From contig JANQPF010000026.1 of the NCBI GenBank assembly GCA_028285415.1, positions 1 to 64,000 on the forward strand: DNA of 64,000 nt, in the 5' to 3' direction. Positions 51,206 to 60,599 of this stretch are shown here, in pieces. Position numbers and translations under genes: made by a program. The notes beneath the pieces are model-generated. The model made no database searches and was not told the origin of the DNA. It saw nothing but the letters and a program-made list of their open reading frames with translations. Position 1 is the first letter of the stretch. Each line of letters starts with the position of its first letter. This stretch comes from Pseudomonadales bacterium (GTDB lineage Bacteria; Pseudomonadota; Gammaproteobacteria; Pseudomonadales; Azotimanducaceae).

Positions 51206-53137
51206 ATGACGTATACACCTTTGAGCGGCGCCGCTGCGCAACCCAAGCCGGCAACGGAGCATACGCGGGCGGCCAATCAGCGGGTGCTCGAATCGCTGCC
51301 GTTTACCAATCGGCGCAGCTTCGAAGATGCGGCCCGAGGCTTCATCGCAACCCTGGATCCGCTGACCATCAGTCGCAGCAACGGCCGCGCCGCTTACGAC
51401 CTCTCCCAGTTCGGTTTTCTCGCGGACGACGCGCCGGACACGGTCAACCCGAGCCTGTGGCGCCAGGCTCAGCTGAACGCGCAGCATCATGGGTTGTTCG
51501 AAGTGACGGATGGTCTCTACCAGGTGCGTTCCTTCGATATCGCCAATATGACGCTCATCCGTGGTGATCGCGGCTGGGTGATCGTGGACCCCTTGACGTG
51601 CTCCGAAGCCGCCCGTGCAGCGCTGGACCTGGCCAATGCACAGCTTGGCGAACGTCCGGTCACCGGCGTTCTCATCACCCACAGCCACGTCGATCACTTT
51701 GCGGGCATTCTCGGGGTTGTTGATCCGGCAGACGTCAGCAGCGGTAAAGTCCCGGTCATCGCGCCGGAGCACTTCGTAGACGAGGCGCTCAACGAAAACG
51801 TCCTCGCCGGCAACGTGATGGGCCGGCGCGCCACCTATATGTACGGCAATCTGCTTTCTCCGGGACCAGAGGGGTTTGTCAGCACCGGCCTCGGCGCGGC
51901 GCTGGCGATGGGATCCACCGGCTTCCTGGTGCCGAATGACATCATCGAGTCAACGGGTGAAAAACGCACGGTCGATGGCATAGAGATCGAGTTTCAGATG
52001 ACGCCCGGCACGGAAGCTCCGGCTGAGTTCGTTTTCTATCTGCCCCAGTTCAAAGCGCTGTGCATGGCGGAGATCACATCACATCATCTGCACAACGTAT
52101 ATACGCTGCGCGGCGCGCAGGTGCGCGATGCCCTGGCGTGGTCACAGCAGATCAACGAGAGCATTGATCTCTTCGGGGATCGTCTCGAGATCGAGTTTGC
52201 CAGCCACCACTGGCCAATCTGGGGACGCGAAGCGGCCGTGACTTACCTGGAGAAGCAGCGCGACCTCTACAAGTACCTCCACGATCAGACGCTCAGACTG
52301 GCCAATCAGGGGTATACCAAGGAGGAGCTGGCGGAAAAAATTGATCTGCCCGATGCGCTGGGACAAGAGTTCTACAGCCGCGGCTACTATGGCAGCGTGC
52401 ATCACAATGTGCGCGGCGTATATGTGAAATACCTCGGGTATTTCGACGGTAATCCAGCATCGCTGCACCCGCTACCACCGACTGAGGTTGGCCGCCGCTA
52501 CGTCGACGCCATGGGCGGCAAAGACCGGGTCGTCGACATCGCCCGCATGAGTTTTGCAGAGGGGGACTATCGCTGGGTGGCTGAACTCCTCAACCACATC
52601 ATGATGATTGACCCCGAACATACCGACGCCCGTGCGCTGCTGGCGGATACGCTCGAGCAGATGGGCTACCAGGCGGAGTCGGCACCATGGCGGAATTTCT
52701 ATTTGTGTGGCGCATTGGAACTTCGCGAAGGTTTACCGGGACCCGGCGCAAATACCGGCGCCAGCGAGGGTATTGCACAGGGTATGCCTCTGGACAATCT
52801 CTTCAACCTGATGGCTGTACGCCTCAACGCGGACAAAGTCGAGGGGATGAGCCTGCAAATCAACCTCGCCTTTACGGACGGCACGCCATGGCTTCTGCAG
52901 ATCGATAACAGCGTACTCAACGCGTTTGTCGACAGACAGGTGGAAGCGCCCGATGCCACCCTCGAGGTCTCCAGCCTCCAGTTCAAACGCCTGATGCTGG
53001 GATTGACGGACGCCGCCACGCTTATCGACGGCGGGGAGCTCAGCATCAGCGGTGATGCGACCGCGCTGATCAATCTGGGCACCCTGTTCGACGTCTTTCC
53101 GCGCCGATTTCCGATCGTTACTCAGCGGCAGGCTTGA
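51206..53137 (+). CDS. SdsA-type alkyl sulfatase, metallo-beta-lactamase fold
   Basis: This 643-aa protein has the metallo-beta-lactamase motif THSHVDHFAGI near residue 157 and the second metal-site region MAEITSHHLHNVYTLRGAQ. A dimerisation domain follows (GRRYVDAMGGKDRVVDIARM, NHIMMIDPEHTDARALLADT), and a C-terminal SCP2-like domain ends the protein. This is the layout of SdsA1-type alkyl sulfatases, which release sulfate from alkyl sulfates (family knowledge). No signal peptide is evident, unlike the exported Pseudomonas enzyme, so it may act in the cytoplasm. It overlaps the convergent TRAP permease gene by 20 bp. Confidence 0.92.
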   Translation: MTYTPLSGAAAQPKPATEHTRAANQRVLESLPFTNRRSFEDAARGFIATLDPLTISRSNGRAAYDLSQFGFLADDAPDTVNPSLWRQAQLNAQHHGLFEVTDGLYQVRSFDIANMTLIRGDRGWVIVDPLTCSEAARAALDLANAQLGERPVTGVLITHSHVDHFAGILGVVDPADVSSGKVPVIAPEHFVDEALNENVLAGNVMGRRATYMYGNLLSPGPEGFVSTGLGAALAMGSTGFLVPNDIIESTGEKRTVDGIEIEFQMTPGTEAPAEFVFYLPQFKALCMAEITSHHLHNVYTLRGAQVRDALAWSQQINESIDLFGDRLEIEFASHHWPIWGREAAVTYLEKQRDLYKYLHDQTLRLANQGYTKEELAEKIDLPDALGQEFYSRGYYGSVHHNVRGVYVKYLGYFDGNPASLHPLPPTEVGRRYVDAMGGKDRVVDIARMSFAEGDYRWVAELLNHIMMIDPEHTDARALLADTLEQMGYQAESAPWRNFYLCGALELREGLPGPGANTGASEGIAQGMPLDNLFNLMAVRLNADKVEGMSLQINLAFTDGTPWLLQIDNSVLNAFVDRQVEAPDATLEVSSLQFKRLMLGLTDAATLIDGGELSISGDATALINLGTLFDVFPRRFPIVTQRQA

Positions 53138-55025
53138 GCGCAGCCGCACGCACATAAGCCAGCACGGCGGCGGCGACGACAATCCCGCCAATCAGGTGGA
53201 CGTGATTGGCCGGTCCGGCAGGAAACGCAACGTCCAGGTCTGGAAGCGCTATTGCAAGCCCGGCGAATGCAAGCAACACACGCATCCACAGAGCGCTGAG
53301 GCGGCCGAATCCGGGCAGATAACCCTGCAACGCTCCCGCCATGAGCCAGACGCCGACAACTGCTTCCACAATCGCCTGCGCGGTTGCTGTCCACTCGCCT
53401 TCCAGAATGAAGCTCGGCTCCAGCACAAATACGAACGGGATGATGTAGATGAGGGTGCCGAGACGCATCGCGGAAAAACCCGTTGCCAGCGGACTGGCCC
53501 CGGCAATGGACGCGGCAGCGTAGGCACCCAGCGCCACGGGTGGCGTTATGTAGGAGAGCATCGCCCAGTAGAGAATGAATAGATGAGCGCTCAACGGCAG
53601 CAGGTCCTGACCGACCAGTGCAGGTGCGAGAACAACCGCGAGGAAGATATACGCTGCGGTCACCGTCATGCCGATGCCAAGCACAAAGCTCGTGAGGGCG
53701 CCCATCAGAAGCAGCAAACCGAGACTATCGCCGGCAAGACCGAGGAGATCGTTGACCAAGGTGCCGCTCAAACCCGTCAACGACAATGCGCCAACGATCA
53801 GGCCCACGCCGCCGAGAATGACAACCAGCTCGACGAGCAGCCTCCCTGCGCCTTCGAGTAGCCGGACAAAGCCTTCACGATCGAGGCGGTGCGCCCGTGA
53901 AAACTGATTGAGCACAATCAGCGCCGCCGTTGCGTAGTACGGTGCGAGGGCTTCACGTTTGAGCACCACAAGGAGAAAAACCAGGAGCCCGAAGGCGCCG
54001 AGATAAAACCAGCCATCCGCCAGCGTTTCTCGCACTGAAGGTAGATCCTCATCCCGGGACCCGGCGAGGCCTTCGCGTCCGGCGTAGGCGTCTATCTGGA
54101 CGAAAAGACTGAAGAAGTACAACAAGGCCGGCAACGCAGCAGCAATAGCGACGTCAATGTAAGGCACTTCCAGCAGGGTTGCCATGATGAACGCCGTTGA
54201 ACCCATGATGGGTGGCAACAGCACGCCTCCGGTTGACGCGCACGCCTCAACGCCGCCCGCAACGTTGCCTTTCATCCCCGCGCGCTGCATGGCGGGAATG
54301 GTCATCTGGCCAGTGGTCAGCACGTTGGTCACCACGCTGCCGCTCATCGATCCCATGAGCCCGCTGGAAACAATGGCAACCTTGGCCGGGCCACCTCTCT
54401 GTCTGCCGAGCACGGCAAACGCCAGATTCAGGAAGAACTGGCCGCCGCCGGTGTGCTGCAGCACCACGCCAAAAAGTACAAAGCCGATGACCAGATTTGC
54501 AAAAGCCTGAAACGGCAGTCCAAACATGCTCTCGGTGGAAAGCGCGTGATACGCAGCGGTCTCCTGCCAGGTGGCGGGCAGACCGTTCAGGGGCCCCGGC
54601 ATATGACCGGTATACAGAGGCAGCAACGAGAAAAGCCCCGCAATGATGCACAGGGCCATGCCTCCCGCGCGCCGTAGCGCTTCGAGGAGGATGAGCCATA
54701 TCGAGACCGCGCAGTAGACCACCCAGTCCGGTGCGCCGAATTCCCAGGCCTCGTCGAGCGCCGTCAGGGCGTTCAGGGAGAATACGGACATCAACACGAA
54801 CGACGCGAGCGCCAGCGGATAGTCGATCCACGGGCGGGTCGGGTAGATGAGAAACGCCACCGGCAACAACAGCGCAAAAAGCGCGTAGTAGTACTGAGAG
54901 TCGATGACGATGATGGCAGACAGCCATTGCCGGTCGCCAATCAGACGCAGCGTATCCATCGCCAGCACTATGGCCAGCACGGCAATGACCGCAATGAAAA
55001 CGGATAACAGACGCGGCGTTTTCAA
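53118..55025 (-). CDS. Fused TRAP transporter permease (DctQM type)
   Basis: This 635-aa integral membrane protein has about sixteen to seventeen helices: an N-terminal DctQ-like four-helix part (residues 1-170) followed by the large DctM part. The segment VSSGLMGSMSGSVVTNVLTT with GVEACASTGGVLLPPIMGST is the conserved TRAP large-subunit signature. TRAP systems of the TAXI class use such fused permeases. The solute-binding gene lies just upstream on the same strand, 3 bp away. Transport is driven by an ion gradient, often Na+. Confidence 0.93.
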   Translation of the reverse strand: MKTPRLLSVFIAVIAVLAIVLAMDTLRLIGDRQWLSAIIVIDSQYYYALFALLLPVAFLIYPTRPWIDYPLALASFVLMSVFSLNALTALDEAWEFGAPDWVVYCAVSIWLILLEALRRAGGMALCIIAGLFSLLPLYTGHMPGPLNGLPATWQETAAYHALSTESMFGLPFQAFANLVIGFVLFGVVLQHTGGGQFFLNLAFAVLGRQRGGPAKVAIVSSGLMGSMSGSVVTNVLTTGQMTIPAMQRAGMKGNVAGGVEACASTGGVLLPPIMGSTAFIMATLLEVPYIDVAIAAALPALLYFFSLFVQIDAYAGREGLAGSRDEDLPSVRETLADGWFYLGAFGLLVFLLVVLKREALAPYYATAALIVLNQFSRAHRLDREGFVRLLEGAGRLLVELVVILGGVGLIVGALSLTGLSGTLVNDLLGLAGDSLGLLLLMGALTSFVLGIGMTVTAAYIFLAVVLAPALVGQDLLPLSAHLFILYWAMLSYITPPVALGAYAAASIAGASPLATGFSAMRLGTLIYIIPFVFVLEPSFILEGEWTATAQAIVEAVVGVWLMAGALQGYLPGFGRLSALWMRVLLAFAGLAIALPDLDVAFPAGPANHVHLIGGIVVAAAVLAYVRAAALKPAAE

Positions 55026-55028
55026 GCG

Positions 55029-56273
55029 CTATTCCGGCTGTACCCAGATCGGCTCGAAACCGTTCGCCTCGAGCGCTGCCGCACGTGACGCGTACCAGGT
55101 GGCCACCCATTCGTCCCGCGGGACGCCCGACGCTTTGTGTTTGCGCCAGGCGGCTGCAAGCACTTCCTGGCGGCGAATCAGAGTCTGGTTGTGGGCTTCC
55201 GTTTCTGCATCCCACAAGCCGAGAGATTTGAAATAGGCAACCGACCCGGCGTGGTACGGCACGGACCAGCGCAGAATCTGCCGCTCCACCGCCCAGCCGA
55301 TTGCCCCGGGATCGGCGTTCTTGAACTCGTCATAGTGGGTGTGGATGACCTGAGTGAGGTTCTTGACTTCAGCGGCATCGCGCTCCGGCAGCGTAATCAG
55401 GAGCGGATAGGGATAGGTAGCGCCTTCGTGCGGGTTGGCTTCGGAAATTCCGGCGCCGCGGGTTGCCATGTGCGGCGTGAAGAACGGCACCACAGCGGCA
55501 ATTCGCTCCCAGCAGCCGGCATCGTCGTGAGGTGCCGGTGGCCAGTAGATGCCGCGCGGTGAAGCCTCGAGCTTGCGCGTCGGCCCGGAGACGGTTGTTG
55601 CATATGCCGCGTCGACCTGACCGTTCACGACGCCCGTCCACATGGCGCCGTAGCCGGGAAACTCCACCCGCTCTACGTCGTCCCAGGTCAGGCCGCCACA
55701 GGCGAGGAACGCCGTGGTCGGGACGTTGAGCGCCGGGGCGCCGCGCACGAACGGCACCCGCTTACCGCGGAGATCCGCATAGGTTTTGATGCCCAGGTCC
55801 GCGGCAACGCCCAACGCCTGATTACTGTCGCCGTAGGACATCATGACAATACGCAGCGGCAGCGGCCCCCAGCGCGGTTCCGCAAACTGAAACACGCCCT
55901 CCTGTGCAAAGTACGTGGCGATCCCGTTGGCAGAATATTGCACGCGATTTTTCACGAGCGGCATGAGACGCGAGACGTCGTTTTTGCCGGGTACCACCCG
56001 CAGGTTGACCCCATAGTGATCTTTGAGGACCTTGCCGATGGCAACCGCCTGGTTGTAGCCGGTTGTGCCGAGGTTGTAGGCGCTCCAGGCCATGGTCCGC
56101 CCGAAGTCCGGCGCCTCCGCGGACGCTGCCGCGGTCAGCAGCCACCCACTCAGCACCGCAAGCCAGCTTGATCTCCGCACAAATGCCGCCCGTTCAGAAT
56201 GAGGGTATGCAATGTAGGGATTCGGCTTCAGGCGGTCAAACCCGGGGCAGACCGACGCGCGGGGTTGAGACAT
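55029..56273 (-). CDS. TAXI-family TRAP solute-binding protein
   Basis: This 414-aa protein has an exported start: a hydrophobic stretch ends TAAASA before EAPDFGRTM. The TAXI pattern is present as MAWSAYNLGTTGYNQAVAIG, GKNDVSRLMPLVKNRVQYSA, DLRGKRVPFVRGAPALNVPT and FPGYGAMWTGVVNGQVDAAY. ATG 56273 gives a long N-terminal extension; GTG 56180 would place the signal peptide at the start and may be the true one. It captures the periplasmic substrate for the adjacent fused permease. Substrate unknown; the neighbours suggest an organic acid from lipid or ester breakdown. Confidence 0.88.
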   Translation of the reverse strand: MSQPRASVCPGFDRLKPNPYIAYPHSERAAFVRRSSWLAVLSGWLLTAAASAEAPDFGRTMAWSAYNLGTTGYNQAVAIGKVLKDHYGVNLRVVPGKNDVSRLMPLVKNRVQYSANGIATYFAQEGVFQFAEPRWGPLPLRIVMMSYGDSNQALGVAADLGIKTYADLRGKRVPFVRGAPALNVPTTAFLACGGLTWDDVERVEFPGYGAMWTGVVNGQVDAAYATTVSGPTRKLEASPRGIYWPPAPHDDAGCWERIAAVVPFFTPHMATRGAGISEANPHEGATYPYPLLITLPERDAAEVKNLTQVIHTHYDEFKNADPGAIGWAVERQILRWSVPYHAGSVAYFKSLGLWDAETEAHNQTLIRRQEVLAAAWRKHKASGVPRDEWVATWYASRAAALEANGFEPIWVQPE

Positions 56274-56311
56274 AATGATCGCGCAGACAGTCGCAGATGG
56301 GAGCGCGTTTC

Positions 56312-57790
56312 ATGGCCGATAGAATCACCGTAGACACCCGATACGGGCCCGTTATCGGCCGCGACAAGGAAGGGGTTTGCCTCTTTGCCGGCGTGCCCTA
56401 TGCCGCACCGCCCGTGGAATCCCTGCGCTTCAAACCCCCGCAACCCCCCACCCCATGGACCGAACCGCGCGAGGCGTTGAAGTTCGGACCGGCGGCCCCT
56501 CAGGTGCCGAGCGGCGGAATGACCGATTCCGCGCAGGTCCGGTGGAGCGAAGACTGCCTCACGCTGAACGTCCAGACGCCGGCATGCGACGACGCGGGTC
56601 GCGCCGTGATGGTCTGGATTCACGGCGGCGGCTATCGCACCGGTCAAAGTTCGATCCCGTGGTACAACGGTGCGCGATTTGCGGCCAACGGTGACGTGGT
56701 GGTCGTATCCATCAACTATCGTCTGGGTGCTTTCGGCTTTGCGGATTTGAGCCACCTTGGACCCGAATACGCGCTTTCGAGCGTCAGCGGCACGCTCGAT
56801 CAGATAGCGGCGCTGCGCTGGGTGGCGGAAAACATTGCCGCGTTTGGCGGTGATCCCGGGCGCGTAACGATCGCCGGTGAGTCAGCGGGCGGTTTCAGCG
56901 TCTCGACGCTTTTGGGATGCAAAGCCGCACAGGGTCTCTTCCAGCAAGCCATCCCGCAGAGCGGCGGTGCACATCACACGCTGCCCGAAGCAGCCAGCAA
57001 AGCCGTATCGGAGTATTTTCTGGAGCAGCTCGGTGTCCGGGATGCTGTCGGTTTGAGCGCCGTCGCCGTCGACGACGTTCTCGAGGCACAGATGGCAACC
57101 ATCAAACACTTCGAACGCGGTGCCGGCGTCATGACGGATCTCGGGGTGGCCGTCGGTCCCTTCTACCCGGCACACGGCAATACGCTGCTGCCGGAATCAC
57201 CGCTCGCCGCCATCAAAACCGGCGTTGGCGCTGACGTTGCCCTGCTCACGGGCAGCAATGCTGATGAAACCACTCTCTGGGGTTACGGTGACGTCGACGA
57301 GGAGAAGCTGCAGCGCATTGCCAGCGGACTGGGGGCTGCGGGAGTGCTGGAGACCTATCGCAACAACCGTCCTCACGCGGACCCTGAAAAACTCGTGGTA
57401 GCTCTAACGTCGGATCACATGTTTCGCGTCCCGGCGATACGGCTGGCTGAGGCGCGCGCTGCACACACCGACGCCACGTGGATGTATCTTTTCGCCTGGC
57501 CGTCACGCGCGTTCGAAGGCCGCCTGGGAGCAACCCACGCACTGGAAATACCGTTTGCGTTCGACAACCTCGATCGCGCGGGCGTTGACCTTTTCATTGG
57601 CCCCGGAGAAGTGCCACAGCACGTCGCCGACAACATGCACGCAGCGTGGACGCGATTCATCAAGGACGGTAATCCGGGCTGGAAAACCTACAGTCTGGAC
57701 ACACGCTCGACCATGGTCTTCGACGACACGTCCGTGAGCGTTGACGACCCTGCGGGTGAGGAGCGCCAGGCATGGGAGGGAATTCGCTGA
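56312..57790 (+). CDS. Type-B carboxylesterase/lipase
   Basis: This 492-aa alpha/beta hydrolase has the oxyanion-hole region MVWIHGGGYRTGQSS, the nucleophile elbow TIAGESAGGFS (Ser near residue 195), the acid residue in LLTGSNADETTLWGYG and the His region ATHALEIPFAFDN. These mark the type-B carboxylesterase family. ATG 56312 is preferred because GGGAG lies upstream; ATG 56297 is an alternative. No signal peptide is seen. It is divergent from the TRAP genes and followed after about 20 bp by an MFS exporter. Confidence 0.9.
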   Translation: MADRITVDTRYGPVIGRDKEGVCLFAGVPYAAPPVESLRFKPPQPPTPWTEPREALKFGPAAPQVPSGGMTDSAQVRWSEDCLTLNVQTPACDDAGRAVMVWIHGGGYRTGQSSIPWYNGARFAANGDVVVVSINYRLGAFGFADLSHLGPEYALSSVSGTLDQIAALRWVAENIAAFGGDPGRVTIAGESAGGFSVSTLLGCKAAQGLFQQAIPQSGGAHHTLPEAASKAVSEYFLEQLGVRDAVGLSAVAVDDVLEAQMATIKHFERGAGVMTDLGVAVGPFYPAHGNTLLPESPLAAIKTGVGADVALLTGSNADETTLWGYGDVDEEKLQRIASGLGAAGVLETYRNNRPHADPEKLVVALTSDHMFRVPAIRLAEARAAHTDATWMYLFAWPSRAFEGRLGATHALEIPFAFDNLDRAGVDLFIGPGEVPQHVADNMHAAWTRFIKDGNPGWKTYSLDTRSTMVFDDTSVSVDDPAGEERQAWEGIR

Positions 57791-57811
57791 GCGGCCTGCC
57801 GATGACCCCCT

Positions 57812-59029
57812 GTGAATAGAGGCTTGCGCTGGTACCTGACAGGTACCGCCCTCTTCCTTATTCCCGGTGGGGTGCAGATAGTTCTATACCCATGGCTCGT
57901 TGCGGTATACCTCAACGAATCGCCAACCCGGGTTGGCCTTGCCCAGATGGCCTCGCAGTTGCCCATGCTGCTTTTCATCCTCTGGGGTGGCTGGCTGGGC
58001 GATCGCGTCGACCAGCGCCGGCTGCTGATTACGCTCAACTGCCTCATGGTGATACCACCGCTGGTCGTGGCAACCCTGTTCAGCGCAGGGGTGTTCAACT
58101 ACACCATTCTATTCTGCTGGGCGCTGGTTGGTGGCACGTTCGCCGCGTTTGTTCAGCCTGCCCGGGATGCCCTTCTGAACCGCGTCGCCGGAAGCGACAT
58201 ACAGCGGGTAGTCACCATGTCCATCGGCGTCCAGTTCGGCGTACAGATTCTCGGTTTCAGCCTGGGCTCTACCGCAGACGTCATCGGACCGCCGGTGCTC
58301 CTGATCATCATGGCCTGCTTCATGTTGAGCGCCGCCATCGCAACGTCCCGTATCCCCATTCTTCCGGAGATGCCGAAGCAGGCGCCTCAGCATCCGTTAT
58401 CCGCGATCGCCGAGGGTATACGCCTGGCTTGGCGGGATGACGCGATCCGCCCCGCCATTGGTCAGACGTTTTCAGTCGGTATTTTCTTCGCGGGCGCTTA
58501 CATGGTGCTGCTGCCGTTGATGGTCCGCGATCTCTATGGTGGCGGCTCGGCGGACATCGCCGGGACTTTCGCCGCCAACATGGCCGGCACCGTCGTTGTG
58601 ACGCTCATCCTGATGCGCCTGGGACGCGTTGCGAGACCCGGCCGCGCACTTCTCATCGGCGCGGTGATCAGCTCGACGGTTCTATCCCTGCTTTTGTTCG
58701 AGCTGCCGCAGTGGGCGTTTTATGTGGTCATTTTCATGTGGGGCTGCTGCGGCGGAATCAGCATGACAATGTCGCGCACGATCGTACAGGAGGCCGCAGT
58801 TGCGACTCATCGCGCGCGCGTCATGTCCGTCTATTCCCTGGGCCTCATGGGCGGCATGCCCATCGGCAGCTTTACTCTGGGTGTTGTTACGGAATACGTA
58901 GGCGTGCGCAACGCGGTCTGGGTGCCTGTCATCGGCATGCTGCTGATTTTGATCTATTTACGCTTGCGCACGGACCTCTGGCACGTGCAAAGTGCACTGC
59001 AACCCATCGAAGAACCCGTAGCCAGTTAA
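57812..59029 (+). CDS. MFS transporter (MFS_3/EntS-like)
   Basis: This 405-aa protein has twelve membrane helices. The loop after helix 2, GGWLGDRVDQRRLLI, is the MFS motif A, and PARDALLNRVAGSDIQRVVT is typical of the EntS-like group. GTG 57812 is the start (NRGLRWYLTGTALFLIPGG). Its TAA overlaps the ATG of the next gene. Likely an exporter or importer of small hydrophobic molecules; substrate unknown. Confidence 0.9.
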   Translation: MNRGLRWYLTGTALFLIPGGVQIVLYPWLVAVYLNESPTRVGLAQMASQLPMLLFILWGGWLGDRVDQRRLLITLNCLMVIPPLVVATLFSAGVFNYTILFCWALVGGTFAAFVQPARDALLNRVAGSDIQRVVTMSIGVQFGVQILGFSLGSTADVIGPPVLLIIMACFMLSAAIATSRIPILPEMPKQAPQHPLSAIAEGIRLAWRDDAIRPAIGQTFSVGIFFAGAYMVLLPLMVRDLYGGGSADIAGTFAANMAGTVVVTLILMRLGRVARPGRALLIGAVISSTVLSLLLFELPQWAFYVVIFMWGCCGGISMTMSRTIVQEAAVATHRARVMSVYSLGLMGGMPIGSFTLGVVTEYVGVRNAVWVPVIGMLLILIYLRLRTDLWHVQSALQPIEEPVAS

Positions 59030-59526
59030 TGCCGCAATCGAATTCATTCCGATCGTTGATTCTGCTCACGGTAGCAATGCTCACCGTTGCCTGCGGCAAC
59101 GATCCCGCTCCAGCTGCGCAGGAACCTCCCGCTGAGCGTGAAATGCCCCCCGGCTTTCTTGACGAGCCGCCGCCAGGTCCCGTATCAGCGACCACGGTCT
59201 TCTCCGGTGCCGTGCTCCTGGCGGAGGAAACGCAGAGCGACGCCGTGGTGGTCGTGCAAAACGGACGCCTGCTCGGAGCCGGAATGCGTGGCGCCGTCGA
59301 GATGCCCAACGATTCTGTGGGCCTGGACATGAGAAATCGCTGGATTGTGCCGGGCAGGCAGGCCGATCTGGAGACCGGCAATTTACCGAATCTGGAACAC
59401 TGGCGGGTGGGCGCACCTGCAAATCTGTTGATCCTCGACGCTGACCCTCGTGACGGCCAGGCAACCGGTGACAACCTCGTTGGGGTGGTCATCGACGGCG
59501 AAATCCGCCTGTTCACCGATTCTTAG
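59029..59526 (+). CDS. Lipoprotein resembling an amidohydrolase without its catalytic barrel
   Basis: This 165-aa protein starts at ATG 59029, overlapping the MFS stop. A lipoprotein signal with lipobox TVAC precedes Gly-Asn-Asp. The middle reads like the N-terminal half of the amidohydrolase composite domain (SATTVFSGAVLLAEETQSDA, MRNRWIVPG). It then jumps directly to the C-terminal half (WRVGAPANLLILDADPRDGQ, VVIDGEI). The metal-binding HxH and the whole TIM barrel of about 300 residues are missing. Either the gene lost its core by deletion or it is a stand-alone composite domain with a binding role. Confidence 0.6.
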   Translation: MPQSNSFRSLILLTVAMLTVACGNDPAPAAQEPPAEREMPPGFLDEPPPGPVSATTVFSGAVLLAEETQSDAVVVVQNGRLLGAGMRGAVEMPNDSVGLDMRNRWIVPGRQADLETGNLPNLEHWRVGAPANLLILDADPRDGQATGDNLVGVVIDGEIRLFTDS

Positions 59527-60599
59527 ACCAGAAATTCGTCGCCGCCGAGGTCGAGCGCATGACGGGCATGCCGTTGCGCCATGGCCGTGAACATCTGATC
59601 ACCACGTTCGGTGCGCTGCACGAGCATGGACGCAATCACGGTCACACCAAATCCGGCAAACACGCCGCGCCGATAGGCGTGCCAGCACTCGTCCCAGTCG
59701 AAGTCGTCCACGCCGGCCGCGACCAGACGTTCATGATAGCCGCGCACGATGCGCCCCTCTTCAAGCGCGCGAACCTCCGGCAGCAGCCCGGCGCCGAGGA
59801 AATAGGCAACGTCGTTGAGCGGCGGGCCAAGCGTAATGCTCTGCCAGTCAACCACCGTCACCTGATAGGCGTCCGCGGTGTGCGCAATCATCAGATTGTC
59901 CAGCCGGTAGTCGACGTGGACCAGACTGAACGTTTGCGGGAAGTCGGCAAAGAGCGGCGCGCCCGGCGCCTCGGCGACGCGCGCAATGATTGCCGCTTCG
60001 TCTTTGCCCAGCCCATGGGCGTAGCGATCGAGAAACCCCGGCAGCTGCGCGGCATACATGTCGCGTAACGCATCCCGGGCACCGGCATCAGGATCCCGCA
60101 GCCACTTCAAGTCGTGCAGCTCCTCGTCACACCAGCTTGGCGCGTGCAGGCCAACCAGCTCGTTGACCGCAGCTGCGGCTACCGCCGGCGTACACCCCGC
60201 AAGCTGGTCACCCTGCACCGCCGGCGCCAGATCTTCCATCAGCACGACAAAATCCGGGCCCTCACCATCAATCTCTGCGCAATAACAACGCGGCGTACGG
60301 ATGCCGAGCCGCGGCTGCAGCTCACGGTAAAAGGACACTTCCTTCAGGAAATTCTGCAGCGCCACCCCGGTCGCGCGACTGACAGGATCGTCGGAGGGGA
60401 ATTTGCCGATCAGGGTCTTAGGCCCGGATGATCCCTCAGCGTATTCGAAGGTGTAGCGCAGGCATTTACCAATCTGACCCGTGCCAATCTGCTCGGCCCG
60501 AAAGTCGACAACCTGCGAATCGTATCCGGCGCGCCTGAGCTGAGCGGTCAGCCACTCGGGGCTGACCTCGTTTGCGGTCGGAAACTCAGACCCGGTCAC
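59523..60599 (-). CDS. APH/ecdysteroid-kinase-like phosphotransferase
   Basis: This 358-aa protein has a kinase-like fold: an N-lobe with KTLIGKFPSDDPVSR and hinge FVVLMEDLAP, the catalytic loop SLVHVDYRLDNLMI and the metal-binding Asp in VTVVDWQSITLGPPLND. This pattern is the ecdysteroid-kinase-like/DUF1679 branch of APH-type kinases, often near lipid and steroid catabolism genes (family knowledge). Its start overlaps the end of the P450 gene by 4 bp, so the two are coupled. Confidence 0.87.
   Translation of the reverse strand: MTGSEFPTANEVSPEWLTAQLRRAGYDSQVVDFRAEQIGTGQIGKCLRYTFEYAEGSSGPKTLIGKFPSDDPVSRATGVALQNFLKEVSFYRELQPRLGIRTPRCYCAEIDGEGPDFVVLMEDLAPAVQGDQLAGCTPAVAAAAVNELVGLHAPSWCDEELHDLKWLRDPDAGARDALRDMYAAQLPGFLDRYAHGLGKDEAAIIARVAEAPGAPLFADFPQTFSLVHVDYRLDNLMIAHTADAYQVTVVDWQSITLGPPLNDVAYFLGAGLLPEVRALEEGRIVRGYHERLVAAGVDDFDWDECWHAYRRGVFAGFGVTVIASMLVQRTERGDQMFTAMAQRHARHALDLGGDEFLV

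Noticed and set aside
58711-59028. N-terminal extension of the amidohydrolase-like lipoprotein frame
   Set aside because: It overlaps the MFS gene in another frame and would bury the lipoprotein signal. ATG 59029 puts the lipobox at the normal place.
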